A DNA stretch of 15,143 nucleotides from Thermodesulfovibrio sp. (GTDB lineage Bacteria; Nitrospirota; Thermodesulfovibrionia; Thermodesulfovibrionales; JdFR-85), in the NCBI GenBank assembly GCA_027016675.1, contig JALUSH010000058.1, positions 1 through 15,143 of the forward strand, in the 5' to 3' direction. Positions 1-6,994 of the stretch are shown one piece after another. The position numbers were made by a program, and so were the translations under genes. The stretch's first letter is position 1. Each line of letters begins with the position of its first letter. The notes beneath the pieces were generated by a model. That model saw only the letters and a list, made by a program, of their open reading frames with translations, was not told the DNA's origin and made no database searches.

Positions 1-1
1 G

Positions 2-1003
2 AGTAAAAGCATGGGCCTGGTAATACTGGCGTGGGCTTTTTTGATTCTTACAGCATTTACAAAATACTCTCTCTGGCCAATGCTCTTCATGGTGGTGCTC
101 TGTCTTTTCCTGGCAATTAGAGATGTATCTATCAAAAGATGGATTATCCTTTTAACCCCGCCTCTTATATTTGTGATACTTGTCTTCATATTAAAGTCAG
201 ATGTTTTTGTTGAGCAGATAAGGCTGCTCAGGGTCTATCAATGGGAGGGACTTAAAAGGTGGCAGGAAGGGCTTGTATCATCCTTTTTTTTCCAGAGTCA
301 TCCCTTTATTATTATTCTTTCCCTCTGGGGTGGTTACCTCGCAATTAAAAAGAGGGACCCTCTGGCACTGATTCTTTTATGGCCTTATGTTTTTATTTTT
401 CTTTTTAACGCAAAACGTCTAAGATATATAATGCCATTGGTGCCCTTTATTTCGTTATTAGCTGGTTATGGGTTGAGGGAGATAATGGATAAAGAGAATA
501 GACGCTTTGTAGTATATATCTCAATGGTAACGGCAATTATATTAGGAATTTTATTTTATAAGCCCTTTCTTATGAAGATAAGTCTTGTTAATCTGAAGGA
601 TGCTGGTATGGCAATTGACAGGAGTCCCTTTAAAGAGGTCTTGGTCTATCCCCTTAAGCAGGAAGAATCATCAGGAGACACTCGTGCTGTGGTACCTATA
701 ATTGATATCTATACAGAAAAGACACTTATATGTGTGGACTATAGCAAAAACAGGCAATGGGAGATAAATGCCTATAGAAGTCCCCTTCAGTTTACATGGA
801 GCTTGGGATGTCCTGAGTTTTACAGGTCTTCTTATAGAATCAAGGATTCTGGAAATCTTCCTAAACTCTATATATCAAGCAGTGTTCTTTCAGATACATT
901 TGTCTTTTCAGAAAGGTATACTACCAAGAGATTTACCATTTCCACTGGTAGATTCAGGTTTAAAACCCTTGTGACCCTTTTAATGCCCAATAGCTGGCCA
1001 TAA
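2..1003 (+). CDS. Membrane glycosyltransferase, GT39/ArnT-like (C-terminal part, 5' truncated by window)
   Basis: The reading frame is open from the first bases of the window, so the ATG at 11 is probably internal and the N-terminal catalytic half is missing. The visible part has about six hydrophobic segments in its first 200 residues. These include TKYSLWPMLF and a basic-plus-hydrophobic stretch LRYIMPLVPFISLLAGYGL that resembles the conserved R-Y-x-x-P-x-x-P region of dolichyl-phosphate-mannose or ArnT-type transferases. Members of this family move a sugar from a polyprenyl-phosphate carrier to a lipid, protein or glycan on the outer face of the inner membrane. After about residue 200 the protein becomes soluble, which fits a periplasmic tail. 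The stop codon at 1001-1003 lies inside the distal operator of the next operon. Acceptor and donor cannot be read from this fragment. Confidence 0.72.
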   Translation, partial: SKSMGLVILAWAFLILTAFTKYSLWPMLFMVVLCLFLAIRDVSIKRWIILLTPPLIFVILVFILKSDVFVEQIRLLRVYQWEGLKRWQEGLVSSFFFQSHPFIIILSLWGGYLAIKKRDPLALILLWPYVFIFLFNAKRLRYIMPLVPFISLLAGYGLREIMDKENRRFVVYISMVTAIILGILFYKPFLMKISLVNLKDAGMAIDRSPFKEVLVYPLKQEESSGDTRAVVPIIDIYTEKTLICVDYSKNRQWEINAYRSPLQFTWSLGCPEFYRSSYRIKDSGNLPKLYISSSVLSDTFVFSERYTTKRFTISTGRFRFKTLVTLLMPNSWP

Positions 1004-1043
1004 AAGGACAAGGGTGTGTCCCTTTCTGTCCAATATGGGACAG
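994..1043. promoter_or_regulatory. Double dyad operator upstream of the sigma-54 promoter (putative activator sites)
   Basis: The proximal dyad is perfect: CTGTCC (1026-1031), six bases, GGACAG (1038-1043). A weaker match, CTGGCC (994-999), six bases, GGACAA (1006-1011), is centred exactly 32 bp upstream. The proximal centre is 48.5 bp upstream of the first base of the -24 element at 1083. The same layout recurs at 7299-7348. The position and paired form fit upstream activating sites for an NtrC-type enhancer-binding protein. That role is inferred. Confidence 0.6.
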
Positions 1044-1082
1044 TATAAGATATCGTTATGGAAAAATTGCTCATTTTTTCTA

Positions 1083-1098
1083 TGGCATAGAGTTTGCT
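1083..1098 (+). promoter_or_regulatory. Sigma-54 (-24/-12) promoter for the permease operon
   Basis: The sequence TGGCATAGAGTTTGCT matches the RpoN consensus TGGCAY-N5-TTGCW. Its GG and GC dinucleotides are at the required spacing. Transcription would start near 1109-1110, leaving a leader of about 57 bases that contains the Shine-Dalgarno AAAGGAGGT (1152-1160) of the next gene. A near-identical promoter lies at 7378-7393. Confidence 0.65.
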
Positions 1099-1166
1099 TT
1101 TTAATGAAGAGAGATATGCAGGGGAGTACCATTTAGATAGAGAAATAATGAAAAGGAGGTAGCGAG

Positions 1167-2603
1167 GTGGAAACAGTCTCAACAAAAAACAGAAACTGGG
1201 CCTTCGCCATAGTGGGCTTTTTCGTTCTAGTTAGTATTGTATCCTATGGGTTCCATGAGTATTATGTGTATCTTCAGGCCTATCTCTGGTTCGGATTTAT
1301 CTATGGAATGTGTCTCCAGTATGGTAGATTCTGCTTTGCCTCAGCCTTCAGGGACCTCTTTGCTGTAGGTGTGCCCAGAATGGTTGTGGGTATAATGATT
1401 GCGACGGTGCTTTTTGGTTTTACCTCGGCATTTGTTAATGCTACAGGCTGGAGTACCTTTCATCCTGCACCAACGAGTATCCATGCCACAATTGCTGGGG
1501 TCTTTTTCGGTATCGGGATGGTTTTTGCTGGTGGGTGTGCCTCGGGTTCTCTTTACAAGACAGGTGAGGGTAATGGAGTGTCCCTGATAGTTATACTTTC
1601 AATCAGTGTAACCCAGGCCATCTTTGTTGATGTTGGTGGATGGTTCAACAACTTTGTGCCTGGTTCCTGGAAGGCATCAGCCCTTGAGAAAGGACTGCCG
1701 CCTTCAATTAACGTGGCAGATGGATGGATAGACCAGTATCTGGCAGGGTATGTGTGGAATCAGCCAGTGTTGAGGTTTGCTGAGATGCTGGGGATGAAGA
1801 CCGATTCCATAGCAGGTGCCTTCATCGGGAATCTCTTTATTGGGGTTATGATACCAGCTCTCTTACTGTTGATATGGGTTTATCTCTTCTGGATGAGAAA
1901 ACATGTAGTGAGAAGGGTGGAGAAAGAGGGCCGTTCTGTTACATTAAGTGACCATGTGAAGGGGTTCTGGGACATGGTGGCTGCCTCAAAGAGAACAGCC
2001 TTGGCTGGGCTCTTTCTTGGCATTGCCTGCGGACTTCAAATGTTCGTTATTGAGGGACTCAGGATGAAATTTGGTGTTAAGAATGCCGGGACACTTCTTT
2101 CCAGGCTTGGATTTGATTATGGCCTTTCTGCCAAGGGTACGGTTTTTGATCCAGGATACTGGTATGTCACTACGCAGGAGGCACAGTGGGTTGGCTGGAC
2201 AATGCACAAGATATTTGGATGGAACTTTATGGACAACATATTTTTTGGCTGGGTGAATGGAATACCCAATCCTGCCTTCAACCCTGCTGACTGGATGAGC
2301 GTTGCCCTTATAGGTGGTGCGGCAGTTATGGCTCTTCTGCATAATGAGTTCAAGTTCAAAAAGCCCACAAAAGAGCTGGCTATCTGGGCGATTATTGGAG
2401 GGTTCTTCATGGGTATAGGTTCAAGGCTTGCCCTTGGTTGTAATGTGGGTGCCTTTTTTGTAAGAACCGCACAGGGTGATCCATCAGGTTGGCTCTTTGG
2501 TATAGGAATGATTGGTGGTGCCTACATTGGCGTGAAATTCTTCAATTGGTGGACAGAGCGCAAGATGGCAAAAGAGATGGCAGGCCTGGAGCTTGAATTA
2601 TAA
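1167..2603 (+). CDS. YeeE/YedE-family membrane transporter (thiosulfate/sulfur-compound permease, TsuA-like)
   Basis: This is a 478-residue polytopic membrane protein with GTG start at 1167, chosen because AAAGGAGGT ends six bases upstream. It carries the glycine-flanked cysteines typical of YeeE/YedE proteins: GRFCF (Cys56), GGCASGS (Cys124) and LGCNVG (Cys425), plus Cys49. In TsuA, thiosulfate is thought to be handed along such a row of cysteines through the membrane. The protein is longer than E. coli YeeE because of extra sequence in the middle, as in YedE-like members. A TusA-like gene follows directly, matching the known YeeE-YeeD pairing, so the likely job is import of thiosulfate or another reduced sulfur species with delivery to the carrier. 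YedE relatives are also linked to selenium metabolism, so the substrate is inferred from the Sox context. It is the first gene behind the sigma-54 promoter at 1083. Confidence 0.85.
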   Translation: METVSTKNRNWAFAIVGFFVLVSIVSYGFHEYYVYLQAYLWFGFIYGMCLQYGRFCFASAFRDLFAVGVPRMVVGIMIATVLFGFTSAFVNATGWSTFHPAPTSIHATIAGVFFGIGMVFAGGCASGSLYKTGEGNGVSLIVILSISVTQAIFVDVGGWFNNFVPGSWKASALEKGLPPSINVADGWIDQYLAGYVWNQPVLRFAEMLGMKTDSIAGAFIGNLFIGVMIPALLLLIWVYLFWMRKHVVRRVEKEGRSVTLSDHVKGFWDMVAASKRTALAGLFLGIACGLQMFVIEGLRMKFGVKNAGTLLSRLGFDYGLSAKGTVFDPGYWYVTTQEAQWVGWTMHKIFGWNFMDNIFFGWVNGIPNPAFNPADWMSVALIGGAAVMALLHNEFKFKKPTKELAIWAIIGGFFMGIGSRLALGCNVGAFFVRTAQGDPSGWLFGIGMIGGAYIGVKFFNWWTERKMAKEMAGLELEL

Positions 2604-2641
2604 ACAACTAATAAAATACTATCAAAAGGGAGGTAAAGAAA

Positions 2642-2893
2642 ATGGCAGTAAAATTTGAAAAGAAAGAAGAAGGTGTTTATATGCTTGATGTGACAGGTTA
2701 TGTATGCCCACATCCACAGCTTTACACAAAAAAAGCACTTGAGAAGCTGCAGACGGGCGAGATCCTGGAGGTTATATTTGACAATCCGTCTTCTTCAGAG
2801 TCAATATCTGCGATGTGTGATTCAAATGGGAATGAGATAATTGAAAAGCAGATGGAAGGTGGCAAGTTCATGTTCAGGATCAAGAAGGCTTAG
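2642..2893 (+). CDS. TusA-family sulfur carrier (SirA/YeeD-like)
   Basis: This 83-residue cytoplasmic protein has the TusA signature VCPHPQ (CPxP) near the N-terminus. Cys22 is the expected persulfide-carrying residue. A second cysteine, Cys59, lies in AMCDSNG. TusA proteins relay sulfane sulfur between donors and acceptors such as DsrEFH, the sHdr complex or tRNA-thiolation enzymes. The version next to a YeeE permease (YeeD/TsuB) is needed for efficient thiosulfate uptake. The start has Shine-Dalgarno GGGAGGT seven bases upstream, and the gene follows the permease by 38 bases in the same transcript. In this setting it probably receives sulfur entering through the permease. Confidence 0.88.
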   Translation: MAVKFEKKEEGVYMLDVTGYVCPHPQLYTKKALEKLQTGEILEVIFDNPSSSESISAMCDSNGNEIIEKQMEGGKFMFRIKKA

Positions 2894-2927
2894 AAAGTGA
2901 ATTACTATTAAGGTTCAGGAGGAGGTA

Positions 2928-3143
2928 ATGTCAAGGACATATATGTGGATAGTAATAATTATAGTGATGGCCTTTCTGGGATTCATGATTGGCTATGCAG
3001 TGCCGCCTTTTATGGAGGTGGGATTTGGAAAGGGTGCTGTAACACAGGAAAAAGGGATATCTGAAGAAGAACTTCAGAAACAGTTTGAAGAACTTTATCA
3101 GATGGAAGAAGGCGGTGGCTCTGAGGCAGGAGGTGGAGAATGA
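2928..3143 (+). CDS. Small membrane protein A (tandem paralogue pair, unknown function)
   Basis: This 71-residue protein is not recognised. It has one N-terminal transmembrane segment (about residues 6-26) ending in GFMIGYAVPP, and then a short soluble tail. The tail contains an acidic, probably helical stretch ISEEELQKQFEELYQMEE and a Gly-rich end. Shine-Dalgarno AGGAGG lies five bases before the ATG. The next gene overlaps it by four bases (ATGA) and encodes a protein with the same plan: GFM(I/L)GY at the membrane exit, then a (G)(I/L)SEE-x-QK-x-x-(x)EL-x-x-x-EE helix. The two look like products of a tandem duplication and may form a hetero-oligomer. Position after the permease and TusA suggests an accessory role in that system. 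No enzymatic motif is present. Confidence 0.75.
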   Translation: MSRTYMWIVIIIVMAFLGFMIGYAVPPFMEVGFGKGAVTQEKGISEEELQKQFEELYQMEEGGGSEAGGGE

Positions 3144-3352
3144 AGACCATATACTGGTTTTTGATTGCTGCTGTGGTATGGACGGGTGGTTTTATGCTCG
3201 GATATAGCATATCAGCAAAGACAGGTACAGAGCCGGGATATTTTGAGGCTGTTGAGGCTGCTGGTTATGGCGGTGGGAGTGAATTGAAAATAGAAGGACT
3301 CAGTGAAGAGATGCAGAAATACTACCAGGAACTGGGTGAGTCAGAGGAATAG
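3140..3352 (+). CDS. Small membrane protein B (tandem paralogue pair, unknown function)
   Basis: This 70-residue protein is translationally coupled to the preceding gene through an ATGA overlap. It has a single transmembrane segment at about residues 4-24 ending in GGFMLGYSISAK, a glycine-containing linker (AAGYGGGSEL), and a C-terminal acidic helix GLSEEMQKYYQELGESEE. It shares this architecture and the GFM(L/I)GY signature with its neighbour, so the two are likely paralogues. Function is unknown. Candidate roles are a small subunit of the YeeE-type permease or a membrane anchor for the sulfur carrier; both are guesses from gene order. Confidence 0.75.
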   Translation: MKTIYWFLIAAVVWTGGFMLGYSISAKTGTEPGYFEAVEAAGYGGGSELKIEGLSEEMQKYYQELGESEE

Positions 3353-3394
3353 TGTGTTTTAAAGAGTTATGTTGATTCGCTAAGGAGAGACGAG

Positions 3395-3856
3395 ATGAAA
3401 AAGATACTTGTTTGTGTTGATAATACAAAGGGTTCTTTACCAATAGTGGATACCATGGCAAGGCTTTTCCCCTGTGTAAAACCTGATGAGGTTATTCTGG
3501 TTTATGTGGAAAAGCTTGAAGGACTTTCAATGATGGATGATCTGGTTACCGATACAGAGATCATAGAATTAAAGGAGGCATTGAAGGGAACAGAGTACAA
3601 GGAGTTGCTCGACAGAAAGGCGCAGAAGATTATTGATTATTTCAAGAAGGCCCTTGAAGAGAAGGGGATAACGGGTATAAGGCCTGTGATAAAAGAAGGG
3701 CACCCTGTGGAGGAGATACTGAAGCTGGCAGAGGAGGAGGGTGTTAATATGATTGTAGTGGGTTCGAGAGGAAAGAGATTGCATAACTTATTTCTCGGCA
3801 GTGTGAGCAGAGAGATTGCGAACAGGGCTGATGTGCCTGTGTTGCTGGTAAAATGA
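3395..3856 (+). CDS. Universal stress protein, UspA family
   Basis: This 153-residue single-domain Usp protein opens with KKILVCVDNTKGS (first strand with the ligand-contacting Asp) and ends with the nucleotide-loop region VVGSRGKRLHNLFLGSVS. Two-domain folding is not possible at this length, so it should act as a homodimer. The loop has eight residues between the second and third glycines rather than the nine of the classical ATP-binding G-2x-G-9x-G(S/T) pattern, so nucleotide binding is likely but not certain. Shine-Dalgarno AAGGAG is seven bases before the ATG. Its last bases overlap the start of the FAD-protein gene (ATGA), which shows coupling. Usp proteins often appear next to transporters and redox genes; no specific role can be read here. 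Confidence 0.88.
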   Translation: MKKILVCVDNTKGSLPIVDTMARLFPCVKPDEVILVYVEKLEGLSMMDDLVTDTEIIELKEALKGTEYKELLDRKAQKIIDYFKKALEEKGITGIRPVIKEGHPVEEILKLAEEEGVNMIVVGSRGKRLHNLFLGSVSREIANRADVPVLLVK

Positions 3857-5238
3857 TAATAGTACTTGGTGGTGGTCTTGCCGGTCTTGGTGCTGGCTAT
3901 GTTTTAACAGAAGGTGATATACCCTTTGTGCTGGTTGAGAAAGAACCCTCTGTTGGTGGACTATCAAAGACAGTTCATCACAGAGGGTTTCGTTTTGATC
4001 TGGGAGGTCACAGGTTTATTTCTGACAATGATCATATAAACCGGCTTATCCTCAAGATCCTTGGAGACAGACTGCTCAGGGTAAAACGGAGGAGCAAGAT
4101 ATATATCAAGGGTAAATACATTGATTATCCTCTGAGACCCTTTAATGCCCTAACTGGGCTTGGTACATTAAACTCCATCTTCATGGTGGCTGATTATCTT
4201 AAGGAAAAGATCAAATCTCCATTGTTTCATGATAATATTCTTAACCTTGAACAATGGGTTGTCAGGAACTTTGGACACAGGATATTCGAACTCTATTTCA
4301 GGGATTACTCTGAGAAGGTCTGGGGCATGCCCTGTAGTGAGATAAGCAAGGAATGGATCTCACAGCGTATAAATGGTCTTTCCCTTGGTGTTGCTCTTAA
4401 GAATGCCCTTTTACACATGAGACAAAAAGAGATGAGAACCCTCACAGATGAATTCTTATATCCTGATTCTGGAATAGGCATGATAGCAGAGAGATTGAAA
4501 GAGCTTATCCAGAGCAAGGCAAGGGTATTCACTGAGAGCACCGTGGTCGAAATGATACACGATGGAGAAAGAATCAGGGAGCTTTCCATACTTACTCCCG
4601 AGGGTATCCTCCATAGAGAAGTGGAGCATATTGTATCAACAATTCCACTTCATACACTCCTGGGTACTATGAAACCCTCACCGCCGCATTACGTTAAAGA
4701 AGCCCTCAAAGGACTCTCGTACAGACATCTGATACTTGTTACAGTATTTTTAGATAAGGAACAGGCAACAGACCTTACATGGCTTTATTTCCCTGACAGG
4801 TCAATACCTTTTGGTCGCCTTCATGAACCTAAAAACTGGAGTCCTTTGATGGCTCCAGGAGGTAAGACCCATCTTGTAGTGGAGTTTTTCTGCTCTGAAG
4901 ATGATGATTTATGGAACAGTAGCGATGAAAAGCTTGAGGAGATTACCATCAAGGAACTGCAGCGGCTTGGCTTTTTTGACAGAGGTGAGATCATGGATGC
5001 CCTTACCATGCGGATAAGGAATGCCTATCCTGTGTTTGATATAAATTTCAGGGAAAATCTTGCAGTGATCGAGGATTATTTGAAGGGCTTTAAAAACCTC
5101 TCCATTGCCGGCAGAACAGGTGCGTTCAGTTATCTTAACATGGATCATGCCCTGCTTTCAGGGATGGATGTAGCATCAAAGATTTTGCAGGAAAAAGGGA
5201 CTAAAGAGGGAAGTTTAAAACGTTGCTATCTTGTTTAA
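3853..5238 (+). CDS. FAD-dependent NAD(P)-binding amine-oxidase-fold protein (UDP-galactopyranose mutase-like)
   Basis: This 461-residue protein begins with a Rossmann dinucleotide motif VLGGGLAGLGAG (residues 4-15). An acidic residue follows at the end of the second strand (LVEKE), and then VGGLSKTV and the flavin-contacting FDLGGHRFIS. The motif DYPLRP and the C-terminal NLSIAGRTGAFSYLNMDHAL complete the pattern seen in UDP-galactopyranose mutase and protoporphyrinogen-oxidase-like flavoproteins. Such proteins often sit in polysaccharide loci, which fits the glycosyltransferase at the start of the window. Here, however, the gene is coupled to uspA by a four-base overlap and belongs to the permease operon. 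Substrate is unknown. It is full length for the family, with no missing core motif. Confidence 0.75.
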   Translation: MIIVLGGGLAGLGAGYVLTEGDIPFVLVEKEPSVGGLSKTVHHRGFRFDLGGHRFISDNDHINRLILKILGDRLLRVKRRSKIYIKGKYIDYPLRPFNALTGLGTLNSIFMVADYLKEKIKSPLFHDNILNLEQWVVRNFGHRIFELYFRDYSEKVWGMPCSEISKEWISQRINGLSLGVALKNALLHMRQKEMRTLTDEFLYPDSGIGMIAERLKELIQSKARVFTESTVVEMIHDGERIRELSILTPEGILHREVEHIVSTIPLHTLLGTMKPSPPHYVKEALKGLSYRHLILVTVFLDKEQATDLTWLYFPDRSIPFGRLHEPKNWSPLMAPGGKTHLVVEFFCSEDDDLWNSSDEKLEEITIKELQRLGFFDRGEIMDALTMRIRNAYPVFDINFRENLAVIEDYLKGFKNLSIAGRTGAFSYLNMDHALLSGMDVASKILQEKGTKEGSLKRCYLV

Positions 5239-5267
5239 AAATCTGATAAAAGAGAAATGCAAATTAA

Positions 5268-5443
5268 GGAGTAGTACAGTAGAGTCTGAACGGTTTAAAT
5301 TTTGCAAAGGTGCTTACCTGGATGGTGAGCATGCAAAATTTTCTCGGAACAGGCCAGGGATGACCTGTGAGAATACGGGGGTCCCAGAAAATCTATAGAT
5401 TTTCTGGGGTGCATGGGAGATGAAGACTCTACTATACTACTCC
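5268..5443 (+). other. Branched inverted-repeat element A (possible structured RNA or palindromic mobile element)
   Basis: Outer arms 5268-5287 and 5424-5443 pair over 20 bp with one mismatch. Inside are three hairpins. Hairpin 1 (5297-5341) has a lower stem AAATTTTGC/GCAAAATTT, a purine bulge and an upper stem 5311-5318/5324-5331 with loop TGGAT. Hairpin 2 (5343-5371) has CTC/GAG, a GGA bulge, ACAGG/CCTGT and a ten-base loop. Hairpin 3 is a perfect 26-bp palindrome (5383-5408). The junction bases GAACGG (5288-5293), GAGAAT (5369-5374) and GAGATGA (5417-5423) recur in element B. The element ends 31 bases before the radical SAM gene, on the same strand, so it could be a leader RNA. No known riboswitch class was recognised. 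The 236-bp gap holds no plausible gene. Confidence 0.6.
5383..5408. repeat. Perfect 26-bp palindrome inside element A
   Basis: Each 13-base half is the exact reverse complement of the other, centred on CTATAG. It forms the third hairpin of element A. The related element B lacks it: there GAGAAT and GAGACGA are directly adjacent, so this hairpin looks like an added module. Confidence 0.8.
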
Positions 5444-5474
5444 ACTAAAACTTGCGCTGCAATAGGGAGTTAAT

Positions 5475-6917
5475 ATGAAAATCGCCCTTGTTATTCCGTC
5501 TTGGCGACCTGAGGATATATTTCCCACAAAGACCGCTTCTGTACAGATAAACTACTGGCAGCCCCTTGGTACCCTCTATGTGGCTTCGGTACTCATAGAG
5601 GCAGGTCATGATGTAAGGTTTCTTAATGGTGCGTTCTTAAGCTGTAAAGAGATACTTACAGCTTTAAAAGACTTTGAACCCTCTATTGTAGGGCTTTACT
5701 CGACTACCTTTGGATGGAAGAGGGCGTGTGCCATGGCAGGGGTGATAAAAAAAGAAATAAAAGAAACATTTATTGTTGCGGGTGGTCCCTATCCAATAGC
5801 CATAAAAGGTGATTGCCTGAAGGACTGTGAAGCCATTGATGCTGTGGTCACCGGTGAAGGAGAGAGGACGATGGTGGAGCTTGCTGAGGCGATAAGCTGT
5901 GGAAGAGACCTTTCAGGAGTAAGGGGTCTTGCTTACAGAAAAGGAGATGAAATAATTGAGACCCCACCCATGCCCCTGATAGAGGAGCTTGACAAACTAC
6001 CCTTTCCTGCAAGGGAGCTTCTTGGCCATCCAGACCTCTATATACCGCCACCAGCTACCTACAGGAGAAAGCCTGTAGCTGTGATAATCACCTCAAGGGG
6101 CTGCAATAGAAGATGCATATTCTGCTTCCAGATAGACCGTTACCGTGAAAAGGGAATACGATACAGGAGTGTTGACAATGTAATAAAAGAGATAGAGCAT
6201 TGCCTTTCTCAGGGATACAGGGAGATAAAGTTCATTGATGATACCCTTGCGTCTGATTACGGAAGGGCACTGGAGCTTGCACAGGAGATCAAACGCAGGA
6301 GACTTGATTTCACCTGGTTTGCCTCAGCATGTGTTAACCAGGTGGACAGAAGACTCCTGAGGGCCTTTAAAGAGGCAGGTTGCTGGGCAATACTAATGGG
6401 GGCTGAAAGCGGTGTGCAAAAGAATCTTAATGCACTTCGAAAGGGCATAACTCTTGAGCAGATAAGGACTGCTGTGAGAATTGCAAAGGAAGAGGGACTG
6501 AGGGTCTTCACACCATTTCTGATTGGTATCCCTGGAGAGACTTATGAAGAGGCACTTCAAACCATAGAGTTTGCCTGCGAGCTTGACCCTGATGTGGCAA
6601 ATTTTCATGCCCTTACTCCCTTTCCTGGAACCGAACTCTATGATATGGCCAGCGAGTACGGGTACACCTCCACAGACCTTGAGGACTATACCTACCAGGG
6701 TGCTGCCTTTGTACCAAGTAGTATGACAAGAAAGGAAATAATCGAACTCAGGCAGATTGCCTTCAGGAGATTCTATTCACGTCCGCGCTTTCTCCTTCGC
6801 AGAATACTTGGTCTCAGAAGTATCCAGGATATAAAGGTTGCTTTCAGGGGGATTAAGAGCCTCTTCTGGATCTGGGTCAAGAGGGATGTTTTTCACAAGA
6901 CAGAGAGTTATTCCTGA
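5475..6917 (+). CDS. B12-binding-domain radical SAM protein
   Basis: This is a 480-residue protein. The N-terminal ~150 residues have a Rossmann-like, cobalamin-binding-type fold (PLGTLYVASVLIEAGHDVRFL, IVGLYSTTF, VAGGPYPIA, VVTGEGE). The radical SAM core follows with CNRRCIFC, giving the cluster cysteines Cys210, Cys214 and Cys217 in the standard Cx3Cx2C spacing. Further core motifs are EIKFIDDT, ILMGAESG and FLIGIPGE. The layout matches the large BchE/HpnJ-like group of class B enzymes, which includes methyltransferases and cyclases of lipid, hopanoid and cofactor pathways. The His of the classic DxHxxG base-off motif is not evident, which is common in this group. The C-terminal ~70 residues are basic and end with an aromatic stretch (FRGIKSLFWIW) that may touch the membrane. 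Substrate cannot be assigned. Shine-Dalgarno GGGAG lies five bases before the ATG. A structured element fills its upstream region. Confidence 0.85.
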   Translation: MKIALVIPSWRPEDIFPTKTASVQINYWQPLGTLYVASVLIEAGHDVRFLNGAFLSCKEILTALKDFEPSIVGLYSTTFGWKRACAMAGVIKKEIKETFIVAGGPYPIAIKGDCLKDCEAIDAVVTGEGERTMVELAEAISCGRDLSGVRGLAYRKGDEIIETPPMPLIEELDKLPFPARELLGHPDLYIPPPATYRRKPVAVIITSRGCNRRCIFCFQIDRYREKGIRYRSVDNVIKEIEHCLSQGYREIKFIDDTLASDYGRALELAQEIKRRRLDFTWFASACVNQVDRRLLRAFKEAGCWAILMGAESGVQKNLNALRKGITLEQIRTAVRIAKEEGLRVFTPFLIGIPGETYEEALQTIEFACELDPDVANFHALTPFPGTELYDMASEYGYTSTDLEDYTYQGAAFVPSSMTRKEIIELRQIAFRRFYSRPRFLLRRILGLRSIQDIKVAFRGIKSLFWIWVKRDVFHKTESYS

Positions 6918-6985
6918 AAGTTTTCTTTAAAAGGAATTCCGTTTTCCTCACCACCTCTGCTTGGCATATGTAAAAACTAATCAAA

Positions 6986-6994
6986 TCCAGCTAT
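6986..6994. repeat. Target-site duplication, left copy (TCCAGCTAT)
   Basis: This nine-base sequence is repeated exactly at 7200-7208. The two copies directly flank the inverted ends of the 205-bp insertion between them, as expected for staggered-cut transposition. Confidence 0.65.

Noticed and set aside
1006..1021. GGACA-N6-TGTCC hairpin after the glycosyltransferase as a terminator
   Set aside because: The stem is five bp with no U-run, and the half-sites are better explained as parts of the two activator dyads.
5239..5474. Known riboswitch (cobalamin, c-di-GMP, SAM, glycine) before the radical SAM gene
   Set aside because: None of the conserved cores of these classes is present. The sequence is instead explained by the branched inverted-repeat element.
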